Source: DAIOEK01 sp963708715 (GTDB lineage Bacteria; Chloroflexota; Anaerolineae; Anaerolineales; Anaerolineaceae). From it: a stretch of 64,000 nucleotides of DNA. Position numbers and translations under genes: made by a program. Numbering within the stretch: position 1 is the first letter of the stretch; every line of letters starts with the position of its first letter. Shown one piece after another: positions 53,184 to 62,818 of the stretch. Below the pieces are notes generated by a model, which was not told the origin of the DNA, did not search any database, and saw only the letters and a list, made by a program, of their open reading frames with translations. The stretch lies in NCBI GenBank assembly GCA_963708715.1, contig CAVPSU010000002.1:496001-560000 (forward strand), given 5' to 3'.

Positions 53184-53903
53184 TTATCCGCCAAGATATG
53201 CTTCTTTTACCCGCGCATCTCCCAATAATTCCTTCCCCGATCCAGATAACGTGATCATCCCTGTTTCAAGTACATACCCTCTATTCGCGGTTCGAAGAGC
53301 CATATTGGCGTTTTGTTCAACCAGCAGAATGGTCGTACCCGATTGATTGATCTCCTTCAATACCCGAAAAATCTCGCGTACCAGAACAGGTGCCAACCCC
53401 ATCGAAGGCTCATCCAGCAGCATTAATTTTCCACGACTCATCAACGCTCTCGCCACAGCCAGCATCTGCTGTTCACCACCCGAGAGGGTTCCACCCAACT
53501 GTGCAAGCCTTTCTTTCATCCGCGGGAAGATAGTAAACACCCTCTCAAAGTCACGTGAAATTTCTGGTTTATCCTTTCGACTCCAGGTTGCGAGTTTCAG
53601 ATTTTCATGCACAGTCAGATTGCCAAAGATCCCTCTTCCCTCCGGCACCTGGGCGATTCCCAATCCAACTATTTTATCGGGGGGAATGGATCGAAGATTT
53701 TTCCCCTGGAATACGATCTCGCCTTTGTACGGAAGCACCCCGGAAATACCCCTCAGGGTAGATGATTTTCCAGCACCATTCGCGCCGATGAGCGTAACAA
53801 TCTCTCCTTCATTTATATCCAGAGAGATCCCTTTCACTGCCTTGATATTCCCATACGAGATGGTCAGATCCCGGATGGATAGGATGCAATTATCCTGGCT
53901 CAT
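53184..53903 (-). CDS. livF: Branched-chain amino acid-type ABC transporter ATPase LivF
   Basis: 239 aa. Walker A GANGAGKSS, Q-loop region IAQVPEGRGIFGNLTV (typical LivF), signature LSGGEQQMLAVARAL, Walker B LMLLDEPSMGLAP, and LLVEQNANMAL. ATG 53903 (AAGGAG six bases ahead) is better than the long upstream frame to 54014, which lies inside livG. The start overlaps the livG stop by 14 bases. Confidence 0.93.
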   Translation of the reverse strand: MSQDNCILSIRDLTISYGNIKAVKGISLDINEGEIVTLIGANGAGKSSTLRGISGVLPYKGEIVFQGKNLRSIPPDKIVGLGIAQVPEGRGIFGNLTVHENLKLATWSRKDKPEISRDFERVFTIFPRMKERLAQLGGTLSGGEQQMLAVARALMSRGKLMLLDEPSMGLAPVLVREIFRVLKEINQSGTTILLVEQNANMALRTANRGYVLETGMITLSGSGKELLGDARVKEAYLGG

Positions 53904-54666
53904 ACTCATCTCCTTCACCAAGGTAAGCTTCCAGCACTTTGGGATTATTCTGGATCTCGCGCGGAAGTCCTTCCGCCAGGGTGGCACCAAAATCAAGGAC
54001 TTTGATCCGCTCACATATACCCATCACAAGCCTCATCTGGTGTTCGATCAGAATGATCGTCAATTGAAACTCTTTCCTAATCCACCCGATAAATTCCATC
54101 AACTGCCCAATTTCATTCGGGTTCATGCCTGCTGCAGGCTCATCCAACAGAAGAATGCTTGGATGAGTAGCGAGCGCTCGCGCAATTTCCAGCCGTCGTT
54201 GAAGACCATACGGAAGATTCTTCGATATCTCATCTGCATATTCTTCCAGCTTGAAAACAGCCAACAGATCCATCGCATGGTCGGTGATTCGCTCTTCTTC
54301 TTTCTGGAGACGGCCAACATGCAGTAATGCTTCGAGTGGCGAGTACTGGATCTGGGCGTAATGAGCAATCCTGACATTGTCGAGCACAGTCAGATCCTTG
54401 AACAAACGAATGTTTTGGAAAGTCCTGGCGATGCCAAGGGCGGTAATCTGGTTTGAAGTTTTTCCAACCAACTCAACCCCATTTAATTGAATACTCCCTT
54501 TCGTTGCTTTATAAACCCCGGTGATCAAATTAAAAATGGTGGTCTTTCCAGCTCCGTTGGGTCCGATAATCCCTATCAGTTCTCCAGGCTGGAGATCGAG
54601 ATTGAAGTCTGATACTGCGCAAAGTCCGCCAAAATAATGGGAGACGTTTTTAGCTTGCATCAACAT
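53890..54666 (-). CDS. livG: Branched-chain amino acid-type ABC transporter ATPase LivG
   Basis: 258 aa. Walker A GPNGAGKTTIFNLITG, ARTFQNIRLFKDLTVLDNV (LivG hallmark), signature LPYGLQRRLEIARAL, Walker B ILLLDEPAAGMNPNE, and LIEHQMRLVMGICERI. Pairs with LivF on the LivHM permease. Overlaps livM by 17 bases. Confidence 0.93.
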   Translation of the reverse strand: MLMQAKNVSHYFGGLCAVSDFNLDLQPGELIGIIGPNGAGKTTIFNLITGVYKATKGSIQLNGVELVGKTSNQITALGIARTFQNIRLFKDLTVLDNVRIAHYAQIQYSPLEALLHVGRLQKEEERITDHAMDLLAVFKLEEYADEISKNLPYGLQRRLEIARALATHPSILLLDEPAAGMNPNEIGQLMEFIGWIRKEFQLTIILIEHQMRLVMGICERIKVLDFGATLAEGLPREIQNNPKVLEAYLGEGDEYEPG

Positions 54667-55711
54667 GGTGCGCCTCCTTCTTCTGTTTCCAGCGCTTACT
54701 TGCGATCAGATCGTAACCAGGAATGAACCAGCGGAACTCCCGCAATCCCATAATTCCCCGTGGACGGTAGATCATTAATACGACCAATACCAGAGGCATC
54801 AACACCATCCTCCACATGCCCAGAGGTCGCAATATCTCCAATAAAAGGGTATAGATGGTCGCTCCAAGAATAGATCCAGCGATGGAACCGATCCCGCCAA
54901 GATAGACCATGATGAGAATGTCCGTCGATTTGATGATATCAAACACACGGGGACTTATAAATTGAAGGACATGTGCAAACAATGCCCCAGCAACACCAGC
55001 GAAGAAAGAAGATAAGGTGAATGCCAGCATTTTTGTCTGTCTGGTATTTACGCTCATCAGATCACTGGCTATTTCATCTTCCCTGATGGACATTACCCCG
55101 CGACCAAAATTTGAATAAACAAAATTCCGAATTACCCAAATGGCCAGTATGGTCCAGATATACGTCCACGGCAGGGTTGTCAACCGGTCAATTCCGGGGA
55201 TTCCACGTGGACCGCCAATGGCTTCGATGTTCTCGATCACAGATTTCACGATCATCAGGAAAGCCAGGGTCACGATTGCAAGGTAATCACCACGCGTTTT
55301 AAAGGAAGGAATGGCAACCACCAAACCGACCAGTGCAGCGCCGATCCCGCCAACCAGGACTACCAGCGGGAACAACCAGGCCCGCAGCTCTGTGGGGATC
55401 ACCTGGGTGGTCAAGATGGCAGATACATATGCACCAACTGCCATGAAACCGGCATGTCCAACAGAGAACTCGCCCATATAGCCGTTGATCAGATTGAGGC
55501 TGGTACTGAGGATGATATTGATCCCCACATAGATGATGATCAATTGAATATAAGGGTTGAGCAATCCGAATTGGGGGATCGCGAAGGAAAGGATCAATCC
55601 AATTCCTATCAATATGGGAAGGGCTCGCCTATTCGCCAGTAAGCTTTCCCAACGGGTTTTCCATTTTTCGAGCAAAGATTTATTTTCGTTGACTGGATTA
55701 TTCATAATCAC
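54650..55711 (-). CDS. livM: Branched-chain amino acid-type ABC transporter permease LivM
   Basis: 353 aa, about eight to ten membrane segments. Seen: INIILSTSLNLINGYMGEFSVGH followed by AGFMAVGAY (conserved LivM entry), FKTRGDYLAIVTLAF, MSIREDEIASDLMSVNTRQT coupling loop and YLGGIGSIAGSILGA. GTG start overlaps the livH stop; ATG 55705 is an alternative. Confidence 0.92.
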   Translation of the reverse strand: MIMNNPVNENKSLLEKWKTRWESLLANRRALPILIGIGLILSFAIPQFGLLNPYIQLIIIYVGINIILSTSLNLINGYMGEFSVGHAGFMAVGAYVSAILTTQVIPTELRAWLFPLVVLVGGIGAALVGLVVAIPSFKTRGDYLAIVTLAFLMIVKSVIENIEAIGGPRGIPGIDRLTTLPWTYIWTILAIWVIRNFVYSNFGRGVMSIREDEIASDLMSVNTRQTKMLAFTLSSFFAGVAGALFAHVLQFISPRVFDIIKSTDILIMVYLGGIGSIAGSILGATIYTLLLEILRPLGMWRMVLMPLVLVVLMIYRPRGIMGLREFRWFIPGYDLIASKRWKQKKEAHHVDAS

Positions 55712-56583
55712 ACTTTTTGAGGTCGAGGTTTACCGAGGATGCCATATGGCCGGAATATCAATAAGACCAGCAATAAGGCAAATGCAACAAAATCCCGATA
55801 GGTGGATGGTAGAAAAGCAGCTACAAGTATCTCAACTGCCCCGAGGATAAATCCGCCGATCATGGCGCCGCGAATATTCCCAATGCCGCCTACTACCGCC
55901 GCGATAAATGCTTTCCACCCGATCAAGATGCCCATATAAGGGTCGATCACTGGGAATGCCAAGGCATACATCACACCGGCTGCCGCGCCCAGGCTGGTCC
56001 CTAAGGCAAATGTGGCCGAAATCACCAAATTCAAGGGAACACCCAACAAGGGTACGACAGTCTTATCCCAGGAGATCGCCCGCATCGCCATCCCAATCAT
56101 TGTCCTTCTGACGATAAAATCAAGGATCACCATCAATACAAGTGAGAGGGCAATAATAATTAATTGAAGGGATGAGATTGACACACCTCCGATCACCCAG
56201 GTCGTATTGGGGATCAGGGTTGGTACATGCTGCGGGTAAGGTGCAAAAACAAGGGTGAAGTTTTCCAGAAATATCCCAACCCCCAGGGCGGTAATGATCG
56301 CAGATACACGTGGTGCTTGCCGAAGTGGTTTATAGGCAAATCTCTCGATCAAGACGCCCAATAAGGCGACGCCTCCCATCGAGATAAGCAATGTCGGGAC
56401 AAAAGGTAAATGGAGAAATGTGGCAACAACGAAACAGAAGAAGGCACCTACCATAAACAGGTCGCCGTGGGCGAAGTTGATCATGGTCAGGATTCCATAA
56501 ACCATGGTGTAACCTAGAGCGATAAGCGCATAGATGCTTCCCAGTTGTAATGCGTTGAGAGATTGTTGAAGAAGATAGGTCAT
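55708..56583 (-). CDS. livH: Branched-chain amino acid-type ABC transporter permease LivH
   Basis: 291 aa membrane protein. Seen: LNALQLGSIYALIALGYTMV then YGILTMINFAHGDLFMVGAF at the N-terminus (LivH signature), RISA-like APRVSAIITALGVGIFLEN, and AVVGGIGNIRGAMIGGFILG. Lies 219 bases after the lipoprotein gene, across a structured spacer. Confidence 0.92.
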   Translation of the reverse strand: MTYLLQQSLNALQLGSIYALIALGYTMVYGILTMINFAHGDLFMVGAFFCFVVATFLHLPFVPTLLISMGGVALLGVLIERFAYKPLRQAPRVSAIITALGVGIFLENFTLVFAPYPQHVPTLIPNTTWVIGGVSISSLQLIIIALSLVLMVILDFIVRRTMIGMAMRAISWDKTVVPLLGVPLNLVISATFALGTSLGAAAGVMYALAFPVIDPYMGILIGWKAFIAAVVGGIGNIRGAMIGGFILGAVEILVAAFLPSTYRDFVAFALLLVLLIFRPYGILGKPRPQKV

Positions 56584-56689
56584 ATGCTCCCTCAGGAGAT
56601 CAAACTTTGGATCATCCCGGAGACTCCCGGAATCTAATGTCGATACTTGGACCGAAAAAGAACTTGGGTTGCGCTGAACCAGTACAAAT

Positions 56690-56765
56690 AAAGGGGTCTA
56701 TCGAACTTTCTTGATTCTGGCCTTCTTTTCGGTCTCTAAATCAATTGGTTGAGATAAACCCCTTT
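56690..56765 (-). promoter_or_regulatory. Large hairpin between the Liv lipoprotein gene and livH
   Basis: AAAGGGGT-c-TATC (56690-56702) pairs with GATA-a-ACCCCTTT (56753-56765), one mismatch; an inner TTGATT/AATCAA pair adds a second stem. On the minus strand the outer arm ends in TTTATTTGT. It starts about 40 bases after the lipoprotein stop and may act as a partial terminator that keeps binding-protein mRNA in excess. Confidence 0.6.
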
Positions 56766-56802
56766 CATGAACGAGAATTTGTGATGATTTGGTTGTTATT
56801 AT

Positions 56803-57975
56803 TTATGGAGCCGCATTGGCATACCAGACAAATTTATCTCCCACGATCTGTAATATCACAGCGCTCTTGATTGGGTCTCCTGATCCTTCTTTAAATTGCA
56901 TATTGCCCGTTACTCCTTCGTAGGATGGGACTTTTGCAAGTGCATCACGAACAGCCTGTCGATCAACCTTACCGGCAGATTTTAATGCCTGCCAGAGAAG
57001 ACCGAAAGAGTCATAAGTTAAAGCGGCAACGTCATCCGGTGTGCTGCCATATTTGGTTTTGTAACCTTCTATGAATTTCGTGGCAACCGGTGTTGCAGCA
57101 TCCGCGGCATAATGGGTACTGAAGAAATAGCCTTCGCAGTCAGCACCACAAAGTTTGATTAACTCAGCACTGCCCCATGAATCTGAGCCGAGGAATGGAA
57201 CAGTGATCCCCAATCGGTGAGCCTGCTGGATCTGAAGAGGTACTTCGCTATAGTAATTTGGCAGGAAGATCACCTCTGGGTTCGTTTCTTTTATTTTGGT
57301 TAGCTGGGCGGAAAAATCTTTATCATTGGTTGTATAGGTTTCAAAAGCTACAACCGTCCCGCCATTTTCTTCATAGGTCTGTTTAAAGAACTCTGCAATT
57401 CCTTTGTTGTAATCAGAGGCGACATCATATAAGACTGCGGCTTTGGTCGCCTTTAGATTGTCGAGAGCAAATTTTGCGACCACCCTGCCCTGGAATGGAT
57501 CGATGAATGCTGCCCGGAAGACGTATTTCTTCGGTTCATCGGTCTGGGCATTCAAGGTTGTTTTTGGGTTGGTTGACCAGGGGCTGATGAGAACCACCTT
57601 CGAGCTTTCAGCGATCTCAGATGCGGGTATGGCGTATCGGCTTGCGTTCGGACCGATGATTGCCACCACATTCTGTTGTGTAATCAACTTTTGTGCAGAT
57701 GAGGCGGATTGATCAGCCTTTCCGGCATTATCTTCAATGAACAATTCGACCTTGTATTTCTTTCCACCTACGTCCAGGCCGCCAGCGTCATTAACTTCTT
57801 GAACAGCCATTTCAGCGGCATTCTTACAGGATGCACCGACTGCGGGAATATCACCCGTAAGTTCGGCTACGACACCCACTTTAATCGTATTCGCTGCACC
57901 TCCACCCCCGGCGCACGCCGCCAGTAGGGTTCCGATAATGACTACCATCATCAACGACCAAGCAACTTTCTTCAT
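56803..57975 (-). CDS. livJ: Branched-chain amino acid-type ABC substrate-binding lipoprotein
   Basis: 390 aa. Signal peptide and lipobox LAAC (Cys21), short Gly linker, then a Leu/Ile/Val-binding fold: IKVGVVAELTGDIPAVGASC, AAEMAVQEVNDAGGLDVGG, VVAIIGPNASRYAIPASEIA, AAVLYDVASDYNKGIAEFFK, VIFLPNYYSEVPLQIQQA and DDVAALTYDSFGLLWQAL. Ligand may be an amino acid, amide or another small solute; in this family annotation by name is not reliable. First gene of the Liv operon. Confidence 0.9.
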   Translation of the reverse strand: MKKVAWSLMMVVIIGTLLAACAGGGGAANTIKVGVVAELTGDIPAVGASCKNAAEMAVQEVNDAGGLDVGGKKYKVELFIEDNAGKADQSASSAQKLITQQNVVAIIGPNASRYAIPASEIAESSKVVLISPWSTNPKTTLNAQTDEPKKYVFRAAFIDPFQGRVVAKFALDNLKATKAAVLYDVASDYNKGIAEFFKQTYEENGGTVVAFETYTTNDKDFSAQLTKIKETNPEVIFLPNYYSEVPLQIQQAHRLGITVPFLGSDSWGSAELIKLCGADCEGYFFSTHYAADAATPVATKFIEGYKTKYGSTPDDVAALTYDSFGLLWQALKSAGKVDRQAVRDALAKVPSYEGVTGNMQFKEGSGDPIKSAVILQIVGDKFVWYANAAP

Positions 57976-58336
57976 GGCTTAAGCCTCCCTTATCTAATGT
58001 TCATTGGGTTAACCAAAAAATCACAGCAAAATGCCAATGCTGTTTTTCTTCAGATATCGTGTCACCTCCTCTCGCGGAGAAAGACTAACTGATAAACACT
58101 ATATCTACTATTTTCCTAATGCAGTTATGCAAAAGCGATGTCAGAATTTTTGGAAACGCTCTTTGGTACTATCTCTGGATAATCAAGCTGCCTGTAAGAA
58201 TAATCTTATTATAGACCATTTCGGATTTATGCAACCCTATAAACCGGCTAATCGACTGGTGATTTTAGTAGGCATCTTACAAGGTCGAACAATAACGACC
58301 TTTTTACATCCTCAGCAAAAGGAAGGAATGATAGAT
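57976..58336. other. Upstream region of the Liv operon
   Basis: No gene supported; the long plus-strand frame at 58031-58516 is mostly antisense to the VOC gene and lacks an RBS. The Liv promoter should lie here. GAGGAGGTGACA on the minus strand near 58059-58070 looks like an RBS but no frame of note follows it. Confidence 0.4.
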
Positions 58337-58761
58337 TTACTGCGGATTGGTATCGAAGTCTATCATCCAATGGACGCCGAACTGATCAGCGAAAGAGCCG
58401 AAGTAAGCCCCCCAGAATGTTTCCTGCATGGGCATCTGAGCAGTGCCTCCTGCCGACAAGGCTGTAAACAATTTATCAGACTCTTCCTTGCTCTTTGTTT
58501 GCAGCATAATATATGAATTGTTTCCAACCATGAGTTTTTGCCCATGGAGTCGATGGTATCTGATCCATCTAATACCATGTTCTTCCCGATCGGAAGTGAC
58601 ATGTGCATGATCTTAGCTTGATCGGCTGCTGGAACAATATCCATGCCGGTATCTTTAAACCGTTGGACTAGACCAAACTCACCGCCGAATACTTTTTTAT
58701 AGAAACTAAAGGCTGCCTCCGTATTACCCGCAAAATTTAAATAGACACTGACTGTAGCCAT
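58337..58761 (-). pseudogene. PhnB-like VOC family gene with one frameshift
   Basis: First frame: VSVYLNFAGNTEAAFSFYKK and VFGGEFGLVQRF, ending near SMGKN. One A missing in the A run near 58545 gives KLMVGNNSYIMLQTKSKEES, TFWGAYFGSFADQFGVHWM and IDF, a typical PhnB-like end. Repaired length 141 aa. AAGGAG before ATG 58761. The deletion in a homopolymer is compatible with a base-calling error, so the gene may well be intact. Confidence 0.75.
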
Positions 58762-58899
58762 AAACCTTCTCCTTGATACCAATATGGATTGTTATGTATA
58801 TTATTTGTTTTTGCCACCCCTTATGAATCCGGATATATAACCTATACCAAAATCAATGTATCCTAAACCTCATCCTGCTGTACTCGATTCAGATAAAAA

Positions 58900-58921
58900 C
58901 GCCCTCCATTTCAGGAGGGCG
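58900..58921 (-). terminator. Terminator of the arabinose operon
   Basis: CGCCCTCC (58900-58907) and GGAGGGCG (58914-58921), 8-bp GC stem, 6-base loop, followed on the minus strand by TTTTTATCTG. About 25 bases after the araA stop. Confidence 0.92.
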
Positions 58922-58943
58922 ACTGAACTTGATCTGACAACAA

Positions 58944-60449
58944 TCAAACACCTTTTGCTAATAAATAATACAACTCATTCCAACGTAGTTTATCTTTGAA
59001 GTCTTCTACCCTGGTATTCTCATCGATCTGCAAGTACTCGATCCCAGCTATCGTAGCAAAATCGCGTAGATGATCGGCTGTGACAGAGTAACCAAAGCTG
59101 GTATGATGCGCTCCTCCTGCATAGATCCAGGCTGCCGCAGCAGTTTTCAGGTTGGGGCGCGGAAGCCACAACGCCCGCGCAACCGGGAGTTTCGGCAGGG
59201 GAGCGTCAGTTGGGACTACATCGACTACATTTGCTACCATCCGGAAACGCTGCCCCATGTCTATCATGGAAGCACCAATTGCAGGTCCGGTATTGGCATC
59301 AAAGATCAACCGCAGAGGGTCCGACTTGCCGCCAATGGAGAGTGGGAGAATATCCAGGCGCGGTCTAGTCGAGGCAATCGATTCACAGACTTCCAGCATA
59401 TGAGCGCCGAGGATCTTTTCGCTTCCAGGTGTGAGATGATAGGTGTAATCTTCCATGAAGCTCACACCCCCAGACAACCCGGCACCCATTACTTTCATGG
59501 CACGGACAAGAGCAGCTGTTTTCCAGTCTCCTTCGCCACCAAATCCGTAGCCATCTCGCATCAGGCGTTGAACAGCCAATCCAGGCAATTGCGCTAAGCC
59601 ATGCAGATCTTCAAAGGTGGTAGTGAAAGCCTTGAAATGCCCAGCCTGCAGGAAATTACGCATACCCACTTCGATGCGGGCCCCCTCCCGCAACGAAGCA
59701 TGGCGCTCCCCTCCAGGAAATAGCGCTGGGGAAACATCATATTCATCCAGGTATGCCTGCACCATCTTTTGGACCTCTGGTTCAGACGCTTCATTAACCA
59801 CTTTTACCAGATCACCGACCCCGTAGCCAGAAACTGAATATCCAAGTTGGATCTGGGCGGCGACCTTATCCCCTTCAGTGACAGCCACGTCACGCATATT
59901 ATCGCCAAATCGGGCAAGTCTGGCGCCCTGCCAGTCCGCCCAGGCTGCCGCTGCACGCGACCACACTCCAAGGCTGACTCGAACGTCTTCGTCCATCCAA
60001 TGACCGACTATTACTTTCCGGTCCAGCCGCATCCGGCTGCCAATAAATCCAAATTCCCGATCACCATGAGCGGATTGGTTAAGGTTCATGAAGTCCATAT
60101 CAATCTCAGCCCAGGGAATCTCGCGGTTGAACTGAGTGTGCAGATGAACCCACGGTTTCTTAAGTGACCCCAATCCCCCTATCCACATCTGCGCTGGTGA
60201 GAAGGTATGCATCCAAGTGATGAGACCTATGCAATTTTTCGAAGAATTAGCATCCAAACACAGCTCACGAATAGAATCCGAGGTTGTAAGGGTGGGTTTA
60301 TATACTACCCTAAGAGGGATGTACGGAGAGGCATCCAATGCAGCACAAATTTCCTGTGAGTTTTTTGCCACCTGCGCCAGGGTTTTCGGACCATACATAT
60401 GCTGACTACCGGTCACAAACCAGATTTCATATTGCTTCAGTTCGATCAT
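58944..60449 (-). CDS. araA: L-arabinose isomerase
   Basis: Converts L-arabinose to L-ribulose with Mn. 501 aa, the normal length. Seen: EIWFVTGSQHMYGP at the N-terminus, GLITWMHTFSPAQMWIGGL, LHTQFNREIPW, IDMDFMNLNQSAHGDREFGF, TTTFEDLHGL and GVSFMEDYTYHL (metal Glu residues), LGAHMLEVCESI (metal His) and YAGGAHHTSFGYSV (metal His). ATG 60449 with GAGGAG upstream is preferred to 60467. Last gene of the araBDA unit. Confidence 0.95.
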   Translation of the reverse strand: MIELKQYEIWFVTGSQHMYGPKTLAQVAKNSQEICAALDASPYIPLRVVYKPTLTTSDSIRELCLDANSSKNCIGLITWMHTFSPAQMWIGGLGSLKKPWVHLHTQFNREIPWAEIDMDFMNLNQSAHGDREFGFIGSRMRLDRKVIVGHWMDEDVRVSLGVWSRAAAAWADWQGARLARFGDNMRDVAVTEGDKVAAQIQLGYSVSGYGVGDLVKVVNEASEPEVQKMVQAYLDEYDVSPALFPGGERHASLREGARIEVGMRNFLQAGHFKAFTTTFEDLHGLAQLPGLAVQRLMRDGYGFGGEGDWKTAALVRAMKVMGAGLSGGVSFMEDYTYHLTPGSEKILGAHMLEVCESIASTRPRLDILPLSIGGKSDPLRLIFDANTGPAIGASMIDMGQRFRMVANVVDVVPTDAPLPKLPVARALWLPRPNLKTAAAAWIYAGGAHHTSFGYSVTADHLRDFATIAGIEYLQIDENTRVEDFKDKLRWNELYYLLAKGV

Positions 60450-60472
60450 TATTGCTCCTCTGTCCAACAGAA

Positions 60473-61117
60473 TTATTTCTGGCCGTATACGTTTGTGTAC
60501 CGGTCATGCAATTTCTCCACATCTTCCTGGGCAATACTATCTGGTGTACCCAATTGAAGAGCCATCCAGACGGTAGCCGCAACATCTTCGGTCATTACTG
60601 CCGCTTTGACAGCCGCCAGAGGAGTCTTTCCTACGGTAAAGACACCATGGTTCTTAAGCAGCACTGCCGGAGATATCCCGAGGCTTTCCACAACCATCTT
60701 CCCAATATCCTCCCCACCAATCAATGCAAACCCCGCACAGGGGATGGGACCACCGAATTCATCAGCCATGGCTGTCAATACGCAGGGAATAGGCTTGCCA
60801 ACTGCGGCAAAAGCTGTTGCAAAACGAGAATGGGTATGCACTACACCACCCACATCCGGGCGGGAGCGATAGATGTAGAGGTGGGAGGCGGAATCCGATG
60901 AAGGCTGTAATTTGCCTTCGATCACCCTTCCCTCCAGGTCCAGCACAACCATGTCGGCGGTTTTCAATGCTTCATATCGGATCCCGCTTGGTTTGATCAC
61001 CACCAGATCTGATTGCGGGTCGCGCGCACTCACATTGCCGCTCGTCCATGACACCAGGTTATTCCGTGGTAATTCCATGTTCAACTGTAAAACTTTTTCT
61101 TTCAAATTCTCAAGCAT
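60473..61117 (-). CDS. araD: L-ribulose-5-phosphate 4-epimerase
   Basis: Converts L-ribulose 5-phosphate to D-xylulose 5-phosphate. 214 aa class II aldolase fold. Seen: LVSWTSGNVSARD, VIKPSGIRYEAL, LQPSSDSASHLYIYRSR, GGVVHTHSRFATAFAAVG (zinc His pair), and AVLLKNHGVFTVG (third zinc His). Lies 23 bases before araA. Confidence 0.94.
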   Translation of the reverse strand: MLENLKEKVLQLNMELPRNNLVSWTSGNVSARDPQSDLVVIKPSGIRYEALKTADMVVLDLEGRVIEGKLQPSSDSASHLYIYRSRPDVGGVVHTHSRFATAFAAVGKPIPCVLTAMADEFGGPIPCAGFALIGGEDIGKMVVESLGISPAVLLKNHGVFTVGKTPLAAVKAAVMTEDVAATVWMALQLGTPDSIAQEDVEKLHDRYTNVYGQK

Positions 61118-61122
61118 AGGTT

Positions 61123-62793
61123 TTACTTTCTCGCTTCGACCTTAATGGTTTTCAAGCGTTTCATTACATCATTCTCGCCTCGCCCAAAATAATCATGCAG
61201 TAAGATATACTCTGCATAGAGCTTCTCATAGATAGCTTGATTTTCCGGATTGGCGGTATAGATTACATCTTTCAAATGTGCCATCACCTTGGCAGCATCG
61301 TAGATGGAATCATACCCTCCGGCTGTTTTTCCGGCAGCCACCGCGCCGAACATAGCTGAGCCAAGCGCCGGCGTTTGTTTGGATGCGCTGACTCGAATGG
61401 GCAGTCCGATCACATCGGCATAGATCTGCATCAAGAGCTTATTCTTCTCCGGCAGTCCGCCACAAGCAACCAGCTCATGGATGGGGACACCACTTTTCTG
61501 GAAGGTTTCAATAATGATCCGCTTACCATAGGCGGTCGCTTCGATCAATGCCCGGTATATTTCTTCCGGTTTGGTCGCCAGGGTAGCTCCGATCAACATC
61601 CCGGACAGATCCACATCCACCAGAACGGAACGGTTGCCATTCCACCAATCGAGCGCCAGCAGACCGCTTTCTCCCACCTTCAATTTGCCTGCTTTTTCTT
61701 CCAGTAATTGATGAATATCAATGGCACACCTATTTGCTTCCTCATGGTATTCTGGGGGTACACAGTGTTCCACAAACCAGGCAAAGTGATCGCCCACACA
61801 GGATTGGCCAGCTTCGTAACCGAAGAAACCAGGGATAATACCATCTTCAACCACCCCACACATACCAGGTACGATCCGCTCATCGGTCCCGAGAACCATA
61901 TCGCAGGTGGATGTGCCCATGATCATGACCATCCGACCGGGTTCGGTGACTGTCGCTGCAGGGACTGCCACATGCGCATCCACGTTCGCGATCGCCACCG
62001 AGGTACCGGGGAGTAAACCTGTCCAGGCAGCCGCCTGCGATGTTAATCCGCCTGCGCGCTGACCCATGGGTACGATCCGACGGGTCATCTTCTCATCAAT
62101 AACGTTTTTTAATTTCGGATCTAAAGCGGCGAAATAATCAGCCCGGGGAAACCCTTCCCGCTTCGACCAGATTGCCTTGTATCCTGCGGTGCAACTGTTG
62201 CGGCTCTCTTCCCCCGTGAGCTGCCAGACGACCCAATCAGCCGCTTCAAGCAAGCGGTCGGCTGCGTCGTAAATTTCAGGATCATCATGAACGATCTGCA
62301 GAGTCTTGGCAAAGAACCACTCAGACGAGATCTTTCCACCATATCGATCCAGCCAGCTTTCACCCATCTCGCGAGCAGTAGCATTGATTTGATCGGCTTC
62401 AGGCTGAGCAGAATGATGTTTCCATAACTTCACCCAGGCGTGAGGATGATTGCGATACGCTGGCAACTCGCACAGGGGCGTCCCATCTGCTTTGACTGGC
62501 ATCATGGTGCAAGCCGTAAAATCAATACCAACTCCTATGACATCCGTTGGGTTCACTCCGGATATACGCAATACTTCCGGAATGGTATTTTGGAGCGTGC
62601 GAATATAATCCTGTGGATCCTGGAGAGCCCAATCTGGTTCAAGTAGCACACCACTTTCTGGCAGGCGTTCGTCGATCACGGAATGAGAATAGGGATATAC
62701 TGTCGTCGCCACTTCCTGTCCTTTTGACACATCCACCAGAACAGCCCGCCCGCTTTCTGTTCCAAAATCAACACCAACAGCATATTTGCTCAT
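61123..62793 (-). CDS. araB: L-ribulokinase
   Basis: Phosphorylates L-ribulose. 556 aa, normal for AraB. Seen: AVGVDFGTESGRAVLVDVSK at the N-terminus, VIGVGIDFTACTMMPVKADG, HPHAWVKLWKHHSAQPEADQ, AIANVDAHVAVPAATVTEPG with the catalytic Asp, IMGTSTCDMVLG, GNRSVLVDVDLSGMLIGATL and VACGGLPEKNKLLMQIYADV. araD follows five bases after the stop. Confidence 0.95.
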   Translation of the reverse strand: MSKYAVGVDFGTESGRAVLVDVSKGQEVATTVYPYSHSVIDERLPESGVLLEPDWALQDPQDYIRTLQNTIPEVLRISGVNPTDVIGVGIDFTACTMMPVKADGTPLCELPAYRNHPHAWVKLWKHHSAQPEADQINATAREMGESWLDRYGGKISSEWFFAKTLQIVHDDPEIYDAADRLLEAADWVVWQLTGEESRNSCTAGYKAIWSKREGFPRADYFAALDPKLKNVIDEKMTRRIVPMGQRAGGLTSQAAAWTGLLPGTSVAIANVDAHVAVPAATVTEPGRMVMIMGTSTCDMVLGTDERIVPGMCGVVEDGIIPGFFGYEAGQSCVGDHFAWFVEHCVPPEYHEEANRCAIDIHQLLEEKAGKLKVGESGLLALDWWNGNRSVLVDVDLSGMLIGATLATKPEEIYRALIEATAYGKRIIIETFQKSGVPIHELVACGGLPEKNKLLMQIYADVIGLPIRVSASKQTPALGSAMFGAVAAGKTAGGYDSIYDAAKVMAHLKDVIYTANPENQAIYEKLYAEYILLHDYFGRGENDVMKRLKTIKVEARK

Positions 62794-62818
62794 TCACTCA
62801 CCTACTAAACCACGGAGA

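Noticed and set aside
53347..54327. 326-codon plus-strand ORF across livF/livG
   Set aside because: Antisense to two well conserved ATPases; low-quality composition.
58031..58516. 161-codon plus-strand ORF upstream of the Liv operon
   Set aside because: Overlaps the VOC gene on the other strand and lacks an RBS.
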